Assembly (NCBI GenBank): GCA_003345555.1
Contig: PRDJ01000057.1
Span: 43,836-107,835 of the forward strand
DNA from: Candidatus Thorarchaeota archaeon
GTDB lineage: Archaea; Asgardarchaeota; Thorarchaeia; Thorarchaeales; Thorarchaeaceae
Reading direction: 5' to 3'
Length of the DNA stretch: 64,000 bases
In this document: one piece after another, positions 17,778-26,944 of the stretch
How the letters are laid out: the number at the start of each line of letters is the position of its first letter
Numbering within the stretch: the stretch's first letter is position 1
Translations under genes and position numbers: made by a program
Notes under the pieces: generated by a model
Seen by the model: only the letters and a program-made list of their open reading frames with translations
Told to the model about the DNA's origin: nothing
The model's database searches: none

Positions 17778-18554
17778 GTGCACCTATTGTCTGCTAGCGA
17801 GAAGGCAGTGAGGGCTCTGAAGAACTTGGGTCTCACTGAATACGAGACTGCTTCCTACTTGGCTCTTGTTGAAAAGGGTCCCATGTCAGCATCTGAGATA
17901 AGCACAAAGTCACTCGTGCCATACTCACGAATATACGACGTGCTGACCCGGCTTGAGGAGAAAGGCTTCATACAAGTGAGGCGTGCTCGTCCGACCGTGT
18001 ATGTTGCGAAAGCACCCACCGAAGTTGTACGCCTCGTTCGGTTGGCATGGGAGGACAAGATTGACAAGTCAAGCAAGGTAGTAGTCGGAGAGCTTCAGCC
18101 GCGTTTCGAACGAGAGGTCCAAGCAACGACCCGAGACGTCTGGGTCATGCATGGCAAAGCGTCCATTCTGGCAAAAGCCATCGAGATGCTGACCTCCGCT
18201 AGGGAGGAAATCAAGTTATCCATTCCACATCTTGACCCAGACTCTGGTGATATTGCCTCGCTCGCTGACAGAGTTCTTCAGGTCAAGACGGAGAGAGTCT
18301 ACATTCTGACATCTCAGGTTGCTGAATCGGTTAGAAACCTGATTCCGAGCAACTTCGAAATCAGAATCCGACATGTGTTCGGGGCTGGGCTTGTTGTCGA
18401 CGGGCGGGAGACACTGATAATGCTCGCAGGTGCGACCGAGGACTGGGACTCAGAGTTCTTAGGTGTATACTCGAGTCATGCCGTATTCGCAGCTATGGGT
18501 GGCGCGTATTTCGATAGTCTATATGCTTCCTCGCAGCCCTTCAAGACACGCTAG
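17778..18554 (+). CDS. TrmB-family transcriptional regulator
   Basis: A 258-residue protein. Residues ~10-80 form a TrmB-type winged helix: LKNLGLTEYETASYLALVEKG, SASEISTKSLVPYSRIYDVLTRLEEKGFIQV. After a coiled stretch, the C-terminal effector region (~110-255) contains VWVMHGKASILAKAIEMLTSAREEI and ends with SHAVFAAMGG, as in the phospholipase D-like regulatory half of TrmB proteins. Family members repress or activate sugar and energy genes by ligand binding; the target is unknown. GTG start. It lies 39 bases after the ITPase gene. Confidence 0.8.
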   Translation: MHLLSASEKAVRALKNLGLTEYETASYLALVEKGPMSASEISTKSLVPYSRIYDVLTRLEEKGFIQVRRARPTVYVAKAPTEVVRLVRLAWEDKIDKSSKVVVGELQPRFEREVQATTRDVWVMHGKASILAKAIEMLTSAREEIKLSIPHLDPDSGDIASLADRVLQVKTERVYILTSQVAESVRNLIPSNFEIRIRHVFGAGLVVDGRETLIMLAGATEDWDSEFLGVYSSHAVFAAMGGAYFDSLYASSQPFKTR

Positions 18555-18629
18555 TCGTTTAAATCAAAGGCATAGCACTACCAATCGGCATAATGCAAAG
18601 CGGCAGAGCGGATTGCCGAAAAGGACTTG

Positions 18630-20006
18630 ATGTCAGTGCCGGAAAGCGACATCTCTCAGGACCTAGGAGCTGGTCTCTCGCCTTCCGCGAAAGCCTTGCT
18701 TCAGGTGCTTGCACGTATGGAGCTTGGAGAAGAGACCGAGGTTTTCCAAGAGAACCCCGACACAAGAAACCTCAGTATGATGGTTAGTACATTTCGCGGA
18801 AGTCTACCGTCGGCCCTCCAGAGACGACTAGCAGGTCTCCCGGGAGTGGGCAGGTTCTCTACAATCACACAGAACGACCTCATTTCGTTAGTCACCGAAC
18901 TCTGGGCAGACAACCTATCGCGTTTCAGCGGCACCGAGATTGCAGTATTGAAGGCTTATGCAGAGACACCTAGTGTGAGTCTGAATGATTTGGCAACGAA
19001 GATGCACATGAGTTACCCACAGGCAAGGAGGGCCTACAAGAGACTGCGAGATTCAGGCGTTCTACAGGTAAGAGGGCTGCTGAATATCGATCAATATGGA
19101 ATAGAGCGGATGCTACTGGCTCTCAAATCGCCCAGTCTCGCTATTAGCGGACCATACGTGGAAAAATCGCTCTTTATCGATGGCCCTTCACCCTCCGCAT
19201 ATCTCGTTACTGCTCATCCCACAGAACGAAAGGAGGAGTTCCTTCAATTGGTCAAGACCTTGAGGAGTGCAGCGGATGGGGTTTCGCTTTGGCATCTGTC
19301 AAAAGGCAAAGTTGGATTCTCAGATGCATACCTTCATCCCGGAAGAGGACAATGGAAACTAGACTCTCTTCAGTTTCGCTTGGCATGTCGTGGTGGTGGA
19401 GATTCCATTGTGCTTGGTGAGTCCACTTCCCCGCCCGCAGGTGCCCCTAATCCCACACCAGCTGAGCTTCCGATAATCGATCAACTCCGTATGAATTATG
19501 AGTGTACAGCAGCAGAGGTCGTGGCATCGACAGGAGTGTCTGAGAGCACTGCGTTCAGGAAGTGTCGAGAACTGAGAGAGAGCGGCCTTGTCGAACCCCG
19601 GGCACAGATTGCCATCCCAAACCTCACAGAACATGTACTTGCTGTGGTCTCCCCAAGTGCCGCTGATGACGTGGTACGCGCTTGGAAAGCTCTACCGGTG
19701 ACCTACGTCACAAAGATTCGGAACATTGAGAACCCGGCAGAGAACAGAATACTGCTTATTGCTGCTCTTCCACGAGGTACAAGCAGAGACCTTGTGAGTA
19801 TATTACACTCTGAGTTCAGCCGCGCCGACAACTATGTGGCTCAGATCGTGTCTGCAGGAACCGAGAGTTTCGTCTCGACAGCTGCGATGTTCGACCGGAA
19901 GAGCAGGTCTTGGCGATGGAGTCAAGGAGACTTCTTTGATGTTCGGTCATACGGTGTTGTTCGAAATGAGGCAGAGACAAGCAAGGTCCCGATTGACTTG
20001 GCTTAA
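18630..20006 (+). CDS. Two-HTH transcription-regulator-like protein
   Basis: A 458-residue protein with two separated winged-helix segments: residues ~105-145 (LSRFSGTEIAVLKAYAETPSVSLNDLATKMHMSYPQARRAYKRLRDSGVLQV) and ~285-325 (LPIIDQLRMNYECTAAEVVASTGVSESTAFRKCRELRESGLVE). Each is followed by an alpha/beta stretch reminiscent of effector-binding domains, with two pseudo-repeats overall. ATG at 18630 is preferred to the adjacent TTG at 18627. Family not identified; Lrp/AsnC-like tandem regulators are the nearest guess. It starts about 75 bases after the TrmB gene. Confidence 0.55.
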   Translation: MSVPESDISQDLGAGLSPSAKALLQVLARMELGEETEVFQENPDTRNLSMMVSTFRGSLPSALQRRLAGLPGVGRFSTITQNDLISLVTELWADNLSRFSGTEIAVLKAYAETPSVSLNDLATKMHMSYPQARRAYKRLRDSGVLQVRGLLNIDQYGIERMLLALKSPSLAISGPYVEKSLFIDGPSPSAYLVTAHPTERKEEFLQLVKTLRSAADGVSLWHLSKGKVGFSDAYLHPGRGQWKLDSLQFRLACRGGGDSIVLGESTSPPAGAPNPTPAELPIIDQLRMNYECTAAEVVASTGVSESTAFRKCRELRESGLVEPRAQIAIPNLTEHVLAVVSPSAADDVVRAWKALPVTYVTKIRNIENPAENRILLIAALPRGTSRDLVSILHSEFSRADNYVAQIVSAGTESFVSTAAMFDRKSRSWRWSQGDFFDVRSYGVVRNEAETSKVPIDLA

Positions 20007-20066
20007 TGTGAGGCAGAGGCACAAGCGATATCTGCACTAGCATGTCCCAGTAGTCCGGTCCTGTCG

Positions 20067-21002
20067 ATGTTGCGAGTTGTCTTCCTAGGCACGGGGGGTT
20101 CAATGCCAACCGAAGGAAGGAACTTGCCAGCATTTGCGGCAGAATTCAACGGTTGGGTTCTGCTGTTTGACAGCGGTGAGGACATACAGCGGCAGATAGG
20201 TCGAGCAGGAATTGGTCTGAACAAACGTATGTGCGTATTCATTACGCACATGCATGCTGATCACATCTTGGGTCTCCCGGGTCTTCTTCTCCGTTTATCG
20301 CTGCTTGGCCGCATAAGACCTCTCAGAATTTTCGGCCCTGAAGGATTGATTGAGTATGTCAAGATGAACCAAGAAACAATCAACCTCGGAACGACTTTCG
20401 AAGCAACCGTTCAAACGATCAAGACGGGGCTCATATTCTCAGCAGAAGATCTGTCGGTCAACGCCTTCGAGGTTGATCATAGAGGGACTGCATTTGGTTA
20501 TAGAATGACCTATCAACGCCCCACAGGCAAGTTTCTGCCAGAAAGGGCTCTCAATCTCGGTGTGCCCCGGGGTCCTCTCTGGAAGGCTCTGGCCTCCGGG
20601 GACTCCGTGACGCTTGATGATGGACGACTAGTGACCCCCGAAGAGGTTACAGGTCCGAAGCCTCGGCCCCTTACTCTTGTATACTCAGGAGACACAAGGC
20701 CCTGTCAGGCCCTAAGGGATGCCGCGGCCGGATCGGATTTGATGATTTGCGAGGCGATGTACACTTCTGACGAAGCTGGCATTGCCCATGAAAGGGGTCA
20801 TATGACAGCAGAATCCGCGGCTCAGATTGCTCTTGAGGCTGATGTCCGTTTACTCGCGCTAACGCACTATAGCCCAAGGTACGGTGACGGCTCAGTCATT
20901 CTCGCTGAGGCGTCTGCGATTTTCCCTCGGACAATCTTAGCGCGCGACTTGATGCGTATTGAACTTGGGAACACGGACGAGCCCGTCGTCCTTGAACATT
21001 AA
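20067..21002 (+). CDS. rnz: Ribonuclease Z (tRNA 3' endonuclease)
   Basis: A 311-residue metallo-beta-lactamase-fold nuclease that cuts tRNA precursors after the discriminator base. Key residues: FLGTGGSMPTEGRN at the N-terminus, the zinc motif THMHADHILGLPGLL (HxHxDH), YSGDTRPCQAL (bridging Asp), and ALTHYSPRYGD matching the RNase Z LTHFSxRY box. The exosite insert RGTAFGYRM is in the expected place. It starts 60 bases after the HTH gene. Relevant because the tRNA-Ser in this window encodes CCA, which normally blocks RNase Z unless trimmed first. Confidence 0.92.
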   Translation: MLRVVFLGTGGSMPTEGRNLPAFAAEFNGWVLLFDSGEDIQRQIGRAGIGLNKRMCVFITHMHADHILGLPGLLLRLSLLGRIRPLRIFGPEGLIEYVKMNQETINLGTTFEATVQTIKTGLIFSAEDLSVNAFEVDHRGTAFGYRMTYQRPTGKFLPERALNLGVPRGPLWKALASGDSVTLDDGRLVTPEEVTGPKPRPLTLVYSGDTRPCQALRDAAAGSDLMICEAMYTSDEAGIAHERGHMTAESAAQIALEADVRLLALTHYSPRYGDGSVILAEASAIFPRTILARDLMRIELGNTDEPVVLEH

Positions 21003-21029
21003 GAAGGCGTCACCGCCATCAGAACTGAA

Positions 21030-22235
21030 TCACCCCAGGCCCATTAGGGCGCTCTCCAATGGATGATGAATGAGCATCCGTTTCAACATACTGTTTCTCG
21101 ATTTCTGAGCGGATCTCGAACCGGCAACGAATTGGATGATTAAATCACGTATGATTCGATCTTTCTGAGCAACCTCACAGGCGATTTCAAGGCTCCTCGT
21201 AGATTTCATCAGTCTGCGCGCAATGAACTCTGCTGATTCAAGCTCAGGTATCAGCTCCTTTCTCATTCTTTGCGAGAATGCTAGCACCTCTTGAGCATTC
21301 TTGGATTCTATCGCCTGCACTGATACATCAGCTGCGATTGACCCCGAAACGATAGCATAGTAGATGCCTTCTCCTGTCAAAGGGGATGCCAAGCCAGCAG
21401 CATCTCCTGTCAGCATTATTCTACGACCGACGAGACTCCATTCAGGATATCCGACCGGCACTTTGAATGTATCTTCTACTGCTGGTCTAATTGAAAGGCC
21501 CTTTTCCTCGTTTATCCTCTTCAGAAACCTCATCCATGCTACTTGCAGATTTCGCATCCTGTCCATTCTACATCCTATTCCGATGCAGACGGATTCAGCC
21601 TTGGGAAAGCACCATCCATACCCCCAGTCTACTGTTCCAAGATAGAATTCCATCGCAAGCTCATCGGACTCTCCATCGACAGCAGTTAGCTTTCGAATAT
21701 CAGCTTCATCCATGCTGACATCTGCAGCCATACAGAGAGCCATTCGGTTGGGCGGCCAGCTAGACCTAATCCCACTCTCTCGCGCAACAATCCCCTCTGC
21801 ACCGTCCGCACCAACAAGAAGATGCGACTCATACGAGTCTCCTCGACAGAGAGCTCGCACCGCACTTCGTGTCTGCTGCAATGCTACTACTTCGCTATCC
21901 TGGATAACTTGGGCTCCAGCCTCTTCGGCTTTCTGCACCAAGTAGCTATCAAACCGATTCCTCCTAATCATATAGCTAGAAAGCCCGTGATTTGTAACGA
22001 GGAAGTTCCTGCCAGAAGGAGCATGTATCCTTGCGCTGTGCACTTCCCGATCTAGGACAGGTCTGATATCGAAGCCAAGAGCCTTTGGCACACGAGGATT
22101 GAGCGCTCCTCCACATAGCTTCTCCCTCGGGTGTCTCGATTTTTCCAGAAGCAGTACGTCGAGACCTCTTAGGGCGGCCTTTCTGGCACAAGTTGCACCG
22201 GCAGGTCCGCTCCCCACGACTATAAGGTCTCTCAT
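21030..22235 (-). CDS. Geranylgeranyl reductase family flavoprotein
   Basis: A 401-residue FAD enzyme that saturates isoprenoid chains of archaeal lipids or related isoprenoids. The N-terminal dinucleotide fold is LIVVGSGPAGATCARKAA. It is followed by the family-typical REKLCGGALNPRV (redox-active-type Cys in a KxCGG box), LVGADGAEGIVA and the RIMLTGDAAGLASPLTGEGIYYAI FAD-binding GD motif. No membrane segment is predicted. It could be digeranylgeranylglycerophospholipid reductase or a quinone/polyprenol reductase. Convergent with rnz, divergent from the asparaginase gene with a 68-bp gap. Confidence 0.88.
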   Translation of the reverse strand: MRDLIVVGSGPAGATCARKAALRGLDVLLLEKSRHPREKLCGGALNPRVPKALGFDIRPVLDREVHSARIHAPSGRNFLVTNHGLSSYMIRRNRFDSYLVQKAEEAGAQVIQDSEVVALQQTRSAVRALCRGDSYESHLLVGADGAEGIVARESGIRSSWPPNRMALCMAADVSMDEADIRKLTAVDGESDELAMEFYLGTVDWGYGWCFPKAESVCIGIGCRMDRMRNLQVAWMRFLKRINEEKGLSIRPAVEDTFKVPVGYPEWSLVGRRIMLTGDAAGLASPLTGEGIYYAIVSGSIAADVSVQAIESKNAQEVLAFSQRMRKELIPELESAEFIARRLMKSTRSLEIACEVAQKDRIIRDLIIQFVAGSRSAQKSRNSMLKRMLIHHPLESALMGLG

Positions 22236-22303
22236 GTGGAATCCCTTGTGGTTGACACCATATCTTTAGCGCAACATCAATAAATCGATGTTCACTGACG
22301 CTG

Positions 22304-23368
22304 ATGAGGGTGTTCTTAGCGTTGACGAAGGATGCACCGCAGGTATGCCTCATAACCACAGGCGGCACGATATCTAGTGTGTATGACCCGAGCATTCAGG
22401 CGCTACGACCGGGCCTATCGGTTGATGCTCTCCTTGCGGGTCTTCCAAGGGGCATGGGGAATATCACGGTTGTGAAGAGAGAGCTATTCCAGCTGGACTC
22501 TGCAAATGCACAGCCGCACCATTGGCAAGAAATCGCCAGCGCAGTAAGGGCGGCCTATGATGAGATGCCTGACATGGACGGAGTAGTCGTAACTCACGGG
22601 ACTGATACCATGGTCTATTCAGCATCGGCACTTTCTTTCATGATACAGGACTTCGGGAAGCCGATTGTCTTCACAGGTTCCCAGATTCCTGCCTCCACCC
22701 CTTGGAGCGACGGACCGCGAAATCTGATTGACTCTCTCCGTGTAGCTGCATTTGGCGATTTGGGCGAGGCATGTATAGTCTTCAACGGCGAGATTCACAG
22801 GCCCACAAGAGCGAAGAAGGTCCGAGTGATGTCCTATGACGCCTTCGATTCAGTTGATCCTTCTCCTCTCGGAATGCTGGCACGAGACATAATCCTGTAC
22901 GAGGGGCGGAAGAAACGCCGCAACATTGTTCCGCGGTTCGACACTCGATTGGACGACCGCGTGTTTCTTCTGAAGGTCTTTCCGGGAATGCCTCCTGGAA
23001 TCCTTTCAAAGATAGTGGATATGGGCTATCATGGGATCGTGATTGAGGGCTTCGGAGCTGGGAACATACCAACCGAGGAGAACGCATTGACGGGTTCGAT
23101 CATGCAGGCCGTGTCCCGCGACTGTTTCGTCGTAGTGAGCTCGCAGTGTGCATTCGGCCAAGCAGACCCGATGACTTACGAAGTTGGACGAGTCGCACTT
23201 GACGTTGGAGCCATGAGCGCCTACGACATGACATCTGAGGCCGCACTTGTCAAGCTCTCCTGGGTGCTAGGCCATACACGGGATCCGGACCGAGTACGTG
23301 AAATGATGCTTACGGATTACACCGGTGAGCTGTCTTTCAGAGAAACGCTGTCTTCTTCAACGAAGTAA
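22304..23368 (+). CDS. Type I L-asparaginase family protein
   Basis: A 354-residue amidohydrolase. The two catalytic threonine sites are visible: VCLITTGGTISSVYD near residue 20 and the DGVVVTHGTDTMVYSASAL block near 90 (Thr-Asp pair), with PIVFTGSQIPAS following. The C-terminal domain has GIVIEGFGAGNIP. The archaeal paralogue GatD, part of Glu-tRNA(Gln) amidotransferase, carries an extra N-terminal domain of about 80 residues that is absent here, so asparaginase is favoured. GatE is not in the window. An internal TTG at codon 7 is an alternative start. Confidence 0.85.
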   Translation: MRVFLALTKDAPQVCLITTGGTISSVYDPSIQALRPGLSVDALLAGLPRGMGNITVVKRELFQLDSANAQPHHWQEIASAVRAAYDEMPDMDGVVVTHGTDTMVYSASALSFMIQDFGKPIVFTGSQIPASTPWSDGPRNLIDSLRVAAFGDLGEACIVFNGEIHRPTRAKKVRVMSYDAFDSVDPSPLGMLARDIILYEGRKKRRNIVPRFDTRLDDRVFLLKVFPGMPPGILSKIVDMGYHGIVIEGFGAGNIPTEENALTGSIMQAVSRDCFVVVSSQCAFGQADPMTYEVGRVALDVGAMSAYDMTSEAALVKLSWVLGHTRDPDRVREMMLTDYTGELSFRETLSSSTK

Positions 23369-23396
23369 TCTCACATATGCTCGCATCATCATCATG

Positions 23397-23403
23397 CTTA
23401 AAT
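23397..23403 (+). promoter_or_regulatory. TATA box of tRNA-Ser
   Basis: CTTAAAT centred about 31 bases before the first base of the tRNA, the normal archaeal spacing for a short 5' leader. No other gene start is near enough to own it. Confidence 0.55.
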
Positions 23404-23430
23404 GGAACTCTCCATGCGTGTTCTTATGAT

Positions 23431-23549
23431 GCCCAGGTAGCCAAGCGGTCACGGCGGTAGCCTGGAGTCGTCCCTCTACGTAATATATGGGAAACCGAAA
23501 GCTACTCTCCTTCTAGGAGACACGAGTTCGAATCTCGCCCTGGGCGCCA
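23431..23549 (+). tRNA. tRNA-Ser(GGA) with an anticodon-loop intron
   Basis: Acceptor GCCCAGG (23431-23437) pairs with CCTGGGC (23539-23545), followed by discriminator G and an encoded CCA. D stem GCC/GGC. Anticodon stem GTAGC/GCTAC with exon loop C-T-GGA-G...A, giving anticodon GGA (reads UCC/UCU serine codons). A long class II variable arm (CTCC/GGAG) supports serine. The T arm has TTCGAAT in its loop, with one A-C mismatch at the first stem pair. A 32-nt intron at position 37/38 interrupts it; EndA in this window would remove it. Confidence 0.92.
23468..23499 (+). other. tRNA-Ser intron (32 nt, position 37/38)
   Basis: The intron lies after G37 and before A38. TGG at 33-35 can pair with CCG near the intron 3' end, leaving AG|T and AA|A as three-base bulges with the cuts after the second base. 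This gives a relaxed bulge-helix-bulge. An internal TCCC/GGGA helix closes the intron. The exact cut sites are inferred from this geometry. Confidence 0.75.
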
Positions 23550-23608
23550 TCTATCATATCGCTTTTCTAGAGATGAGGCCAAGAATGCAATCTGCCCGAT
23601 GATAACCG

Positions 23609-23614
23609 TTATAA
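23609..23614 (+). promoter_or_regulatory. TATA box of the uS13-uS4-uS11 operon
   Basis: TTATAA, about 58 bases before the uS13 ATG and downstream of the tRNA. It would give a leader of about 30 nt. Inferred from composition and spacing. Confidence 0.45.
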
Positions 23615-23669
23615 GCCGACTCCAAGAAGCGAACAGAGCCTCAGGTCAGATGGGATGACGTAGTATACA

Positions 23670-24122
23670 ATGTCCGAGCGAGAATACAGGCACATCATAC
23701 GTGTAGCCGGTACTGACATAGATGGACAACAGAACCTTCTCCAAGGTCTCACTAGGGTTAGGGGAGTGGGTCTAAGGTTGTCAAAGACAGCCATTGCTAG
23801 GTTGAATCTGAATCCAACATCTCGCCTCGGCTACCTCACGGATTCAGAGGTTCACAAGATTGAGAAGCTCCTCAACGATCCGAGTACTGCCGGATTCCCT
23901 ATCTGGTATGTGAACCGGCCGAAAGATCGTAGCAGTGGCAGAACGCTTCATCTAATAGGGCCAGACTTGGACTTCGCCCACCGTAGCGACATCGATCGTC
24001 TCAAGAGAATCAAGTCATGGCGTGGAATCAGGCACTCTTTCAACTTGAAGTCTAGAGGACAGCATACACGGTCGACCGGGCGGCACGGAGTTGCCGTTGG
24101 TGTGTCAAGGGAGAAGAAGTAG
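23670..24122 (+). CDS. rps13: Small ribosomal subunit protein uS13
   Basis: A 150-residue protein of the 30S head that contacts the A- and P-site tRNA and 23S bridges. Archaeal hallmarks: YRHIIRVAGTDIDGQQNL at the N-terminus, the LTRVRGVGLRLSKTA helix-hairpin-helix, and a basic C-terminus (RGIRHSFNLKSRGQHTRSTGR). First of a three-gene operon uS13-uS4-uS11, as in many archaea. The rpoD/uL13/uS9 genes that often follow uS11 elsewhere are absent here. Confidence 0.97.
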   Translation: MSEREYRHIIRVAGTDIDGQQNLLQGLTRVRGVGLRLSKTAIARLNLNPTSRLGYLTDSEVHKIEKLLNDPSTAGFPIWYVNRPKDRSSGRTLHLIGPDLDFAHRSDIDRLKRIKSWRGIRHSFNLKSRGQHTRSTGRHGVAVGVSREKK

Positions 24123-24137
24123 TCGGAGGAATCAGCG

Positions 24138-24824
24138 ATGGGGGATCCACGTCGACCGAGAAAACAATACGCGACGCCAAAGCGCCCATATGAAACTGAC
24201 AGGCTTGAGCAGGAGCTCCAGCTGATTGGTTCTTACGGACTGAGAAACAAGAGGGAACTGTGGAGACACAGGGCCGCATTGTCGAACTACAGAAGAGCGG
24301 CAAGAAGCCTGCTCGCTCTACCGCCCGCCGACCGTGCAAGCCTTGAGAAGGAGATTGTCAACAAGCTTGTCCGACGAGGGATCCTGAAGAAGGAGCCGAC
24401 ACTCGACAACGTTCTAGATTTGACCCTCCAAGATGTTCTTGAGAGAAGGCTTCAGACCATTGTGTTTAGGAAAGGGCTTGCCTCTTCGCCATACCATGCT
24501 CGACAGCTTGTCGTGCATGGTCACATCGCGCTTGACGGGTCTAGAATCACAACCCCTGGCCGGATTGTCACAGTCACAGAAGAAGACAGAATCGGATATG
24601 CGGGCAACTCTCCCCTGAATGATGCTGCTCATCCTGCGAGGGTTGCTGCAACGAAGGCAGCCCAAAGGGCCACAATGCCGCCTGAAGAGGCTGCAGAGGC
24701 GCGCGAGGAAGGTCCTCGTCGACCACCTCGTGAGAAGGCCGTGAAGGTCAAGGAGGGGTACAAAGAGGACATTGCAGCCGAGGCAGTAGAGGAAGAAGAG
24801 GGCGGAGGCGCGGAAGATGAGTAG
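24138..24824 (+). CDS. rps4: Small ribosomal subunit protein uS4 with acidic/basic C-terminal tail
   Basis: A 228-residue primary 16S rRNA-binding protein. It has [27 protein letters not shown] at the N-terminus and an S4 domain at ~100-170 ([32 protein letters not shown]). Residues ~175-228 are a low-complexity tail rich in Ala, Glu, Arg and Lys ([23 protein letters not shown]), longer than in many archaea (~180 residues). Starts 15 bases after uS13, and its 3' end overlaps uS11 by 8 bases. Confidence 0.96.
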   Translation: MGDPRRPRKQYATPKRPYETDRLEQELQLIGSYGLRNKRELWRHRAALSNYRRAARSLLALPPADRASLEKEIVNKLVRRGILKKEPTLDNVLDLTLQDVLERRLQTIVFRKGLASSPYHARQLVVHGHIALDGSRITTPGRIVTVTEEDRIGYAGNSPLNDAAHPARVAATKAAQRATMPPEEAAEAREEGPRRPPREKAVKVKEGYKEDIAAEAVEEEEGGGAEDE

Positions 24825-25239
24825 TGAAGAAGAGCGTCCAAAGAGGAGAGATGAGCCTCAGAAGTGGGGTATTGCTCACATTTTTGCTTCATACAATGAT
24901 ACCATCTGTCACATTACGGACATCACAGGTGCCGAGACAATCGCACGGTCTACGGGCGGCATGATGGTCAAGGCTGACCGGAATGAGTCTTCTCCGCACG
25001 CTGCAATGCAGGCTGCATTTCAGGCAGCACGTGAGGCAAAGGACAAAGGCATCTACGGAATTCACATACGCGTTCGTGCACCGGGCGGTCATGGTCCAAA
25101 GACTCCTGGTCCGGGCGCACAAGCTGCTATTCGTGCCCTAAGCCGAGCGGGTCTGAAGATTGGAATCATCGACGAGGTTACACCACTACCTCACGATGGC
25201 ACAAGGAAGCCCGGCGGGCGTCGAGGCCGCAGAGTCTAG
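24817..25239 (+). CDS. rps11: Small ribosomal subunit protein uS11
   Basis: A 140-residue platform protein of the 30S subunit. Diagnostic blocks are [38 protein letters not shown], the [12 protein letters not shown] helix and the C-terminal [22 protein letters not shown], which is almost invariant in archaea and eukaryotes. Overlaps the uS4 stop by 8 bases, implying translational coupling. Convergent with tiaS 36 bases downstream. Confidence 0.97.
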   Translation: MSSEEERPKRRDEPQKWGIAHIFASYNDTICHITDITGAETIARSTGGMMVKADRNESSPHAAMQAAFQAAREAKDKGIYGIHIRVRAPGGHGPKTPGPGAQAAIRALSRAGLKIGIIDEVTPLPHDGTRKPGGRRGRRV

Positions 25240-25274
25240 GTGCCTACGCTCTGCCATCGGGAACCGGAGTTACC

Positions 25275-26627
25275 TTAGGGGAAATGCCACCTTTCCACGA
25301 GACTCGTTGGCATGCCTGAGTTCGTCTTGTTAATTCGTGCTATGGGTCTGGTTAGGTGTCTCTGGGCTCCCAAGGGCGGCAAGTAAAGGCCTCTTTCAAG
25401 GGTTCTGTCAATTGAGATTTCGTTCTTCCCTGCGTCCCGAGTTCTGAACCCACACGCATCACATTTGAAGCCCTTTCCACTACCCGCGCTTTTCATTCTC
25501 TTTCCGCATTGTGGGCATATCGGGTTCATGACGGCAACTTGTTCAGACAGTGTAATCACTTCAACACCCTCAACATTCAGAGTCAGACCGTGACTGCTTG
25601 ATGAAGGTCGCACACCGGAATGAAGACATACTTCGTCGCCCACAGTGAGCAGCAGTGCCTTCTCCCTCAAATCCCGTGTGGGTTCATAGACCGCGCAGTC
25701 AATTCTGCCAGAGCCATCCGAAATCGAAAACATGACGTGTCCTCCTTCAATCATCGTAGGTGTTGATGCGACTTCTCCTTGAACGAGCGCAGCCATGTAT
25801 GGTCTCAGATCGCAGACTCGCACTATGTGTGTCAGATGTTCGCCAGTCCCTTGATTCGTCCTAAAGACAGTCCATCTCTCTCTGGCTTCGGAACTGCGGA
25901 CATAGGATGCAGCCTCTATTACATACTCGGGCTTTTCACCCCGAATGCCGTATATGACGGGGTCGGGTCCACGAGGTCCTATAAGTATCTCACCCGACGA
26001 TGGGTCCATGTTGGAGAACACACGGTCTCCCATGATTCTGTCCATCTCAATAACCGAATCGTGGTCGACTCCCCTTGTTCGTGAACGAGTACTGATTGGC
26101 CTGTAGGCAAGATACTCGTAAGTGTGGTCATTGGCAAGCCGATTTCCGATTGCAGACAATGCACCGATGAGACCACGTCCATTACCCATAATGAAGTGCT
26201 TCAGCAAGAGTCTGTCGACTATTCTCTGAGCCGCAGCGATGGGGAGCGCTCTCCATAGTGCGAGCTTTGCCAGTTCCGTAACCTGTTCGGGTATATCGTT
26301 GATCACCATAACAAATCCTGGGTTTGTGTTTGGGTAGCCTCTCTCAGTATATCCCTCGACCATTCTTCTTGCTTCTGAGAAGAGCTCCGACATTCTCTTG
26401 GCCTCGATACAGAATCGCAGGGCAACCGCCCCATTACCGCGTGTCCGGTAGGGGATGTTTGGATTCAAGCGGACCAAGTTTGGATAATCGAGCCACTTGA
26501 CATGCCATCCATCGAGTCGCTCAACAAGAGTGCTCGCAAAATGTGTCGTGCAGCCACCGCTTGGGCTGTCTATGTCATCCATTCCTAGGTGCACAATCGT
26601 CAAACTTTCTCGTCTCCAGGTTTGCAT
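25275..26627 (-). CDS. tiaS: tRNA(Ile2) 2-agmatinylcytidine synthetase TiaS
   Basis: A 450-residue enzyme that attaches agmatine to C34 of tRNA-Ile(CAU) using ATP so that it reads AUA. It has the N-terminal HLGMDDIDSPSGGCTTHFA (catalytic Asp cluster), FVMVINDIPEQV and the GNGRGLIGALSAIGN segment. A central OB fold (VASTPTMIEGGHVMFSISDGSGRIDCAVYEP) and a C-terminal zinc ribbon (CPQCGKRM...CDACG) follow, as in characterised TiaS. Length is typical. Its 5' end overlaps the 3' end of the small zinc-finger gene by 28 bases, so the two are probably coupled. Confidence 0.93.
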   Translation of the reverse strand: MQTWRRESLTIVHLGMDDIDSPSGGCTTHFASTLVERLDGWHVKWLDYPNLVRLNPNIPYRTRGNGAVALRFCIEAKRMSELFSEARRMVEGYTERGYPNTNPGFVMVINDIPEQVTELAKLALWRALPIAAAQRIVDRLLLKHFIMGNGRGLIGALSAIGNRLANDHTYEYLAYRPISTRSRTRGVDHDSVIEMDRIMGDRVFSNMDPSSGEILIGPRGPDPVIYGIRGEKPEYVIEAASYVRSSEARERWTVFRTNQGTGEHLTHIVRVCDLRPYMAALVQGEVASTPTMIEGGHVMFSISDGSGRIDCAVYEPTRDLREKALLLTVGDEVCLHSGVRPSSSSHGLTLNVEGVEVITLSEQVAVMNPICPQCGKRMKSAGSGKGFKCDACGFRTRDAGKNEISIDRTLERGLYLPPLGAQRHLTRPIARINKTNSGMPTSLVERWHFP

Positions 26628-26887
26628 CTGTCACAGAAGGTGGCCTCTCCAATTCTAACTCCATGGTCCTCACACACTAGTCTCCCGCATGTATTGCAGG
26701 CTCTGGACGAGAGATTCTTCTTGCATATCTGACATCTAGCTTCGAGGCAAACAAGGCATAGGCTCTCATTTGCAGACATACAGTCGGGACAGACAGAAGC
26801 TCCGCACATGGGACATCTCTGCAGTCTGACTCTCACCGAACCACATATCTCGCATGACTGGCCGGGCACAAAGAACACGGATAACAT
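26600..26887 (-). CDS. Small multi-zinc-ribbon protein
   Basis: A 95-residue protein made almost entirely of cysteine pairs: CEICG, CPMCG, CPDC, CLVC, CQICK, CNTCG, CEDH, CDRC. They are enough for about four zinc sites in a treble-clef or B-box/RING-like array. The ATG at 26887 is chosen because an upstream in-frame ATG (26992) would overlap the divergent tsr3 gene and add a non-zinc leader. Family not identified. It overlaps the tiaS start, suggesting a link to tRNA or ribosome biology. Confidence 0.6.
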   Translation of the reverse strand: MLSVFFVPGQSCEICGSVRVRLQRCPMCGASVCPDCMSANESLCLVCLEARCQICKKNLSSRACNTCGRLVCEDHGVRIGEATFCDRCKPGDEKV

Positions 26888-26944
26888 CCTCGACTTTGCC
26901 AAGCATGGGAACGTTGAAATCCGTTTCGAAGTGAGTGTCTCTTG

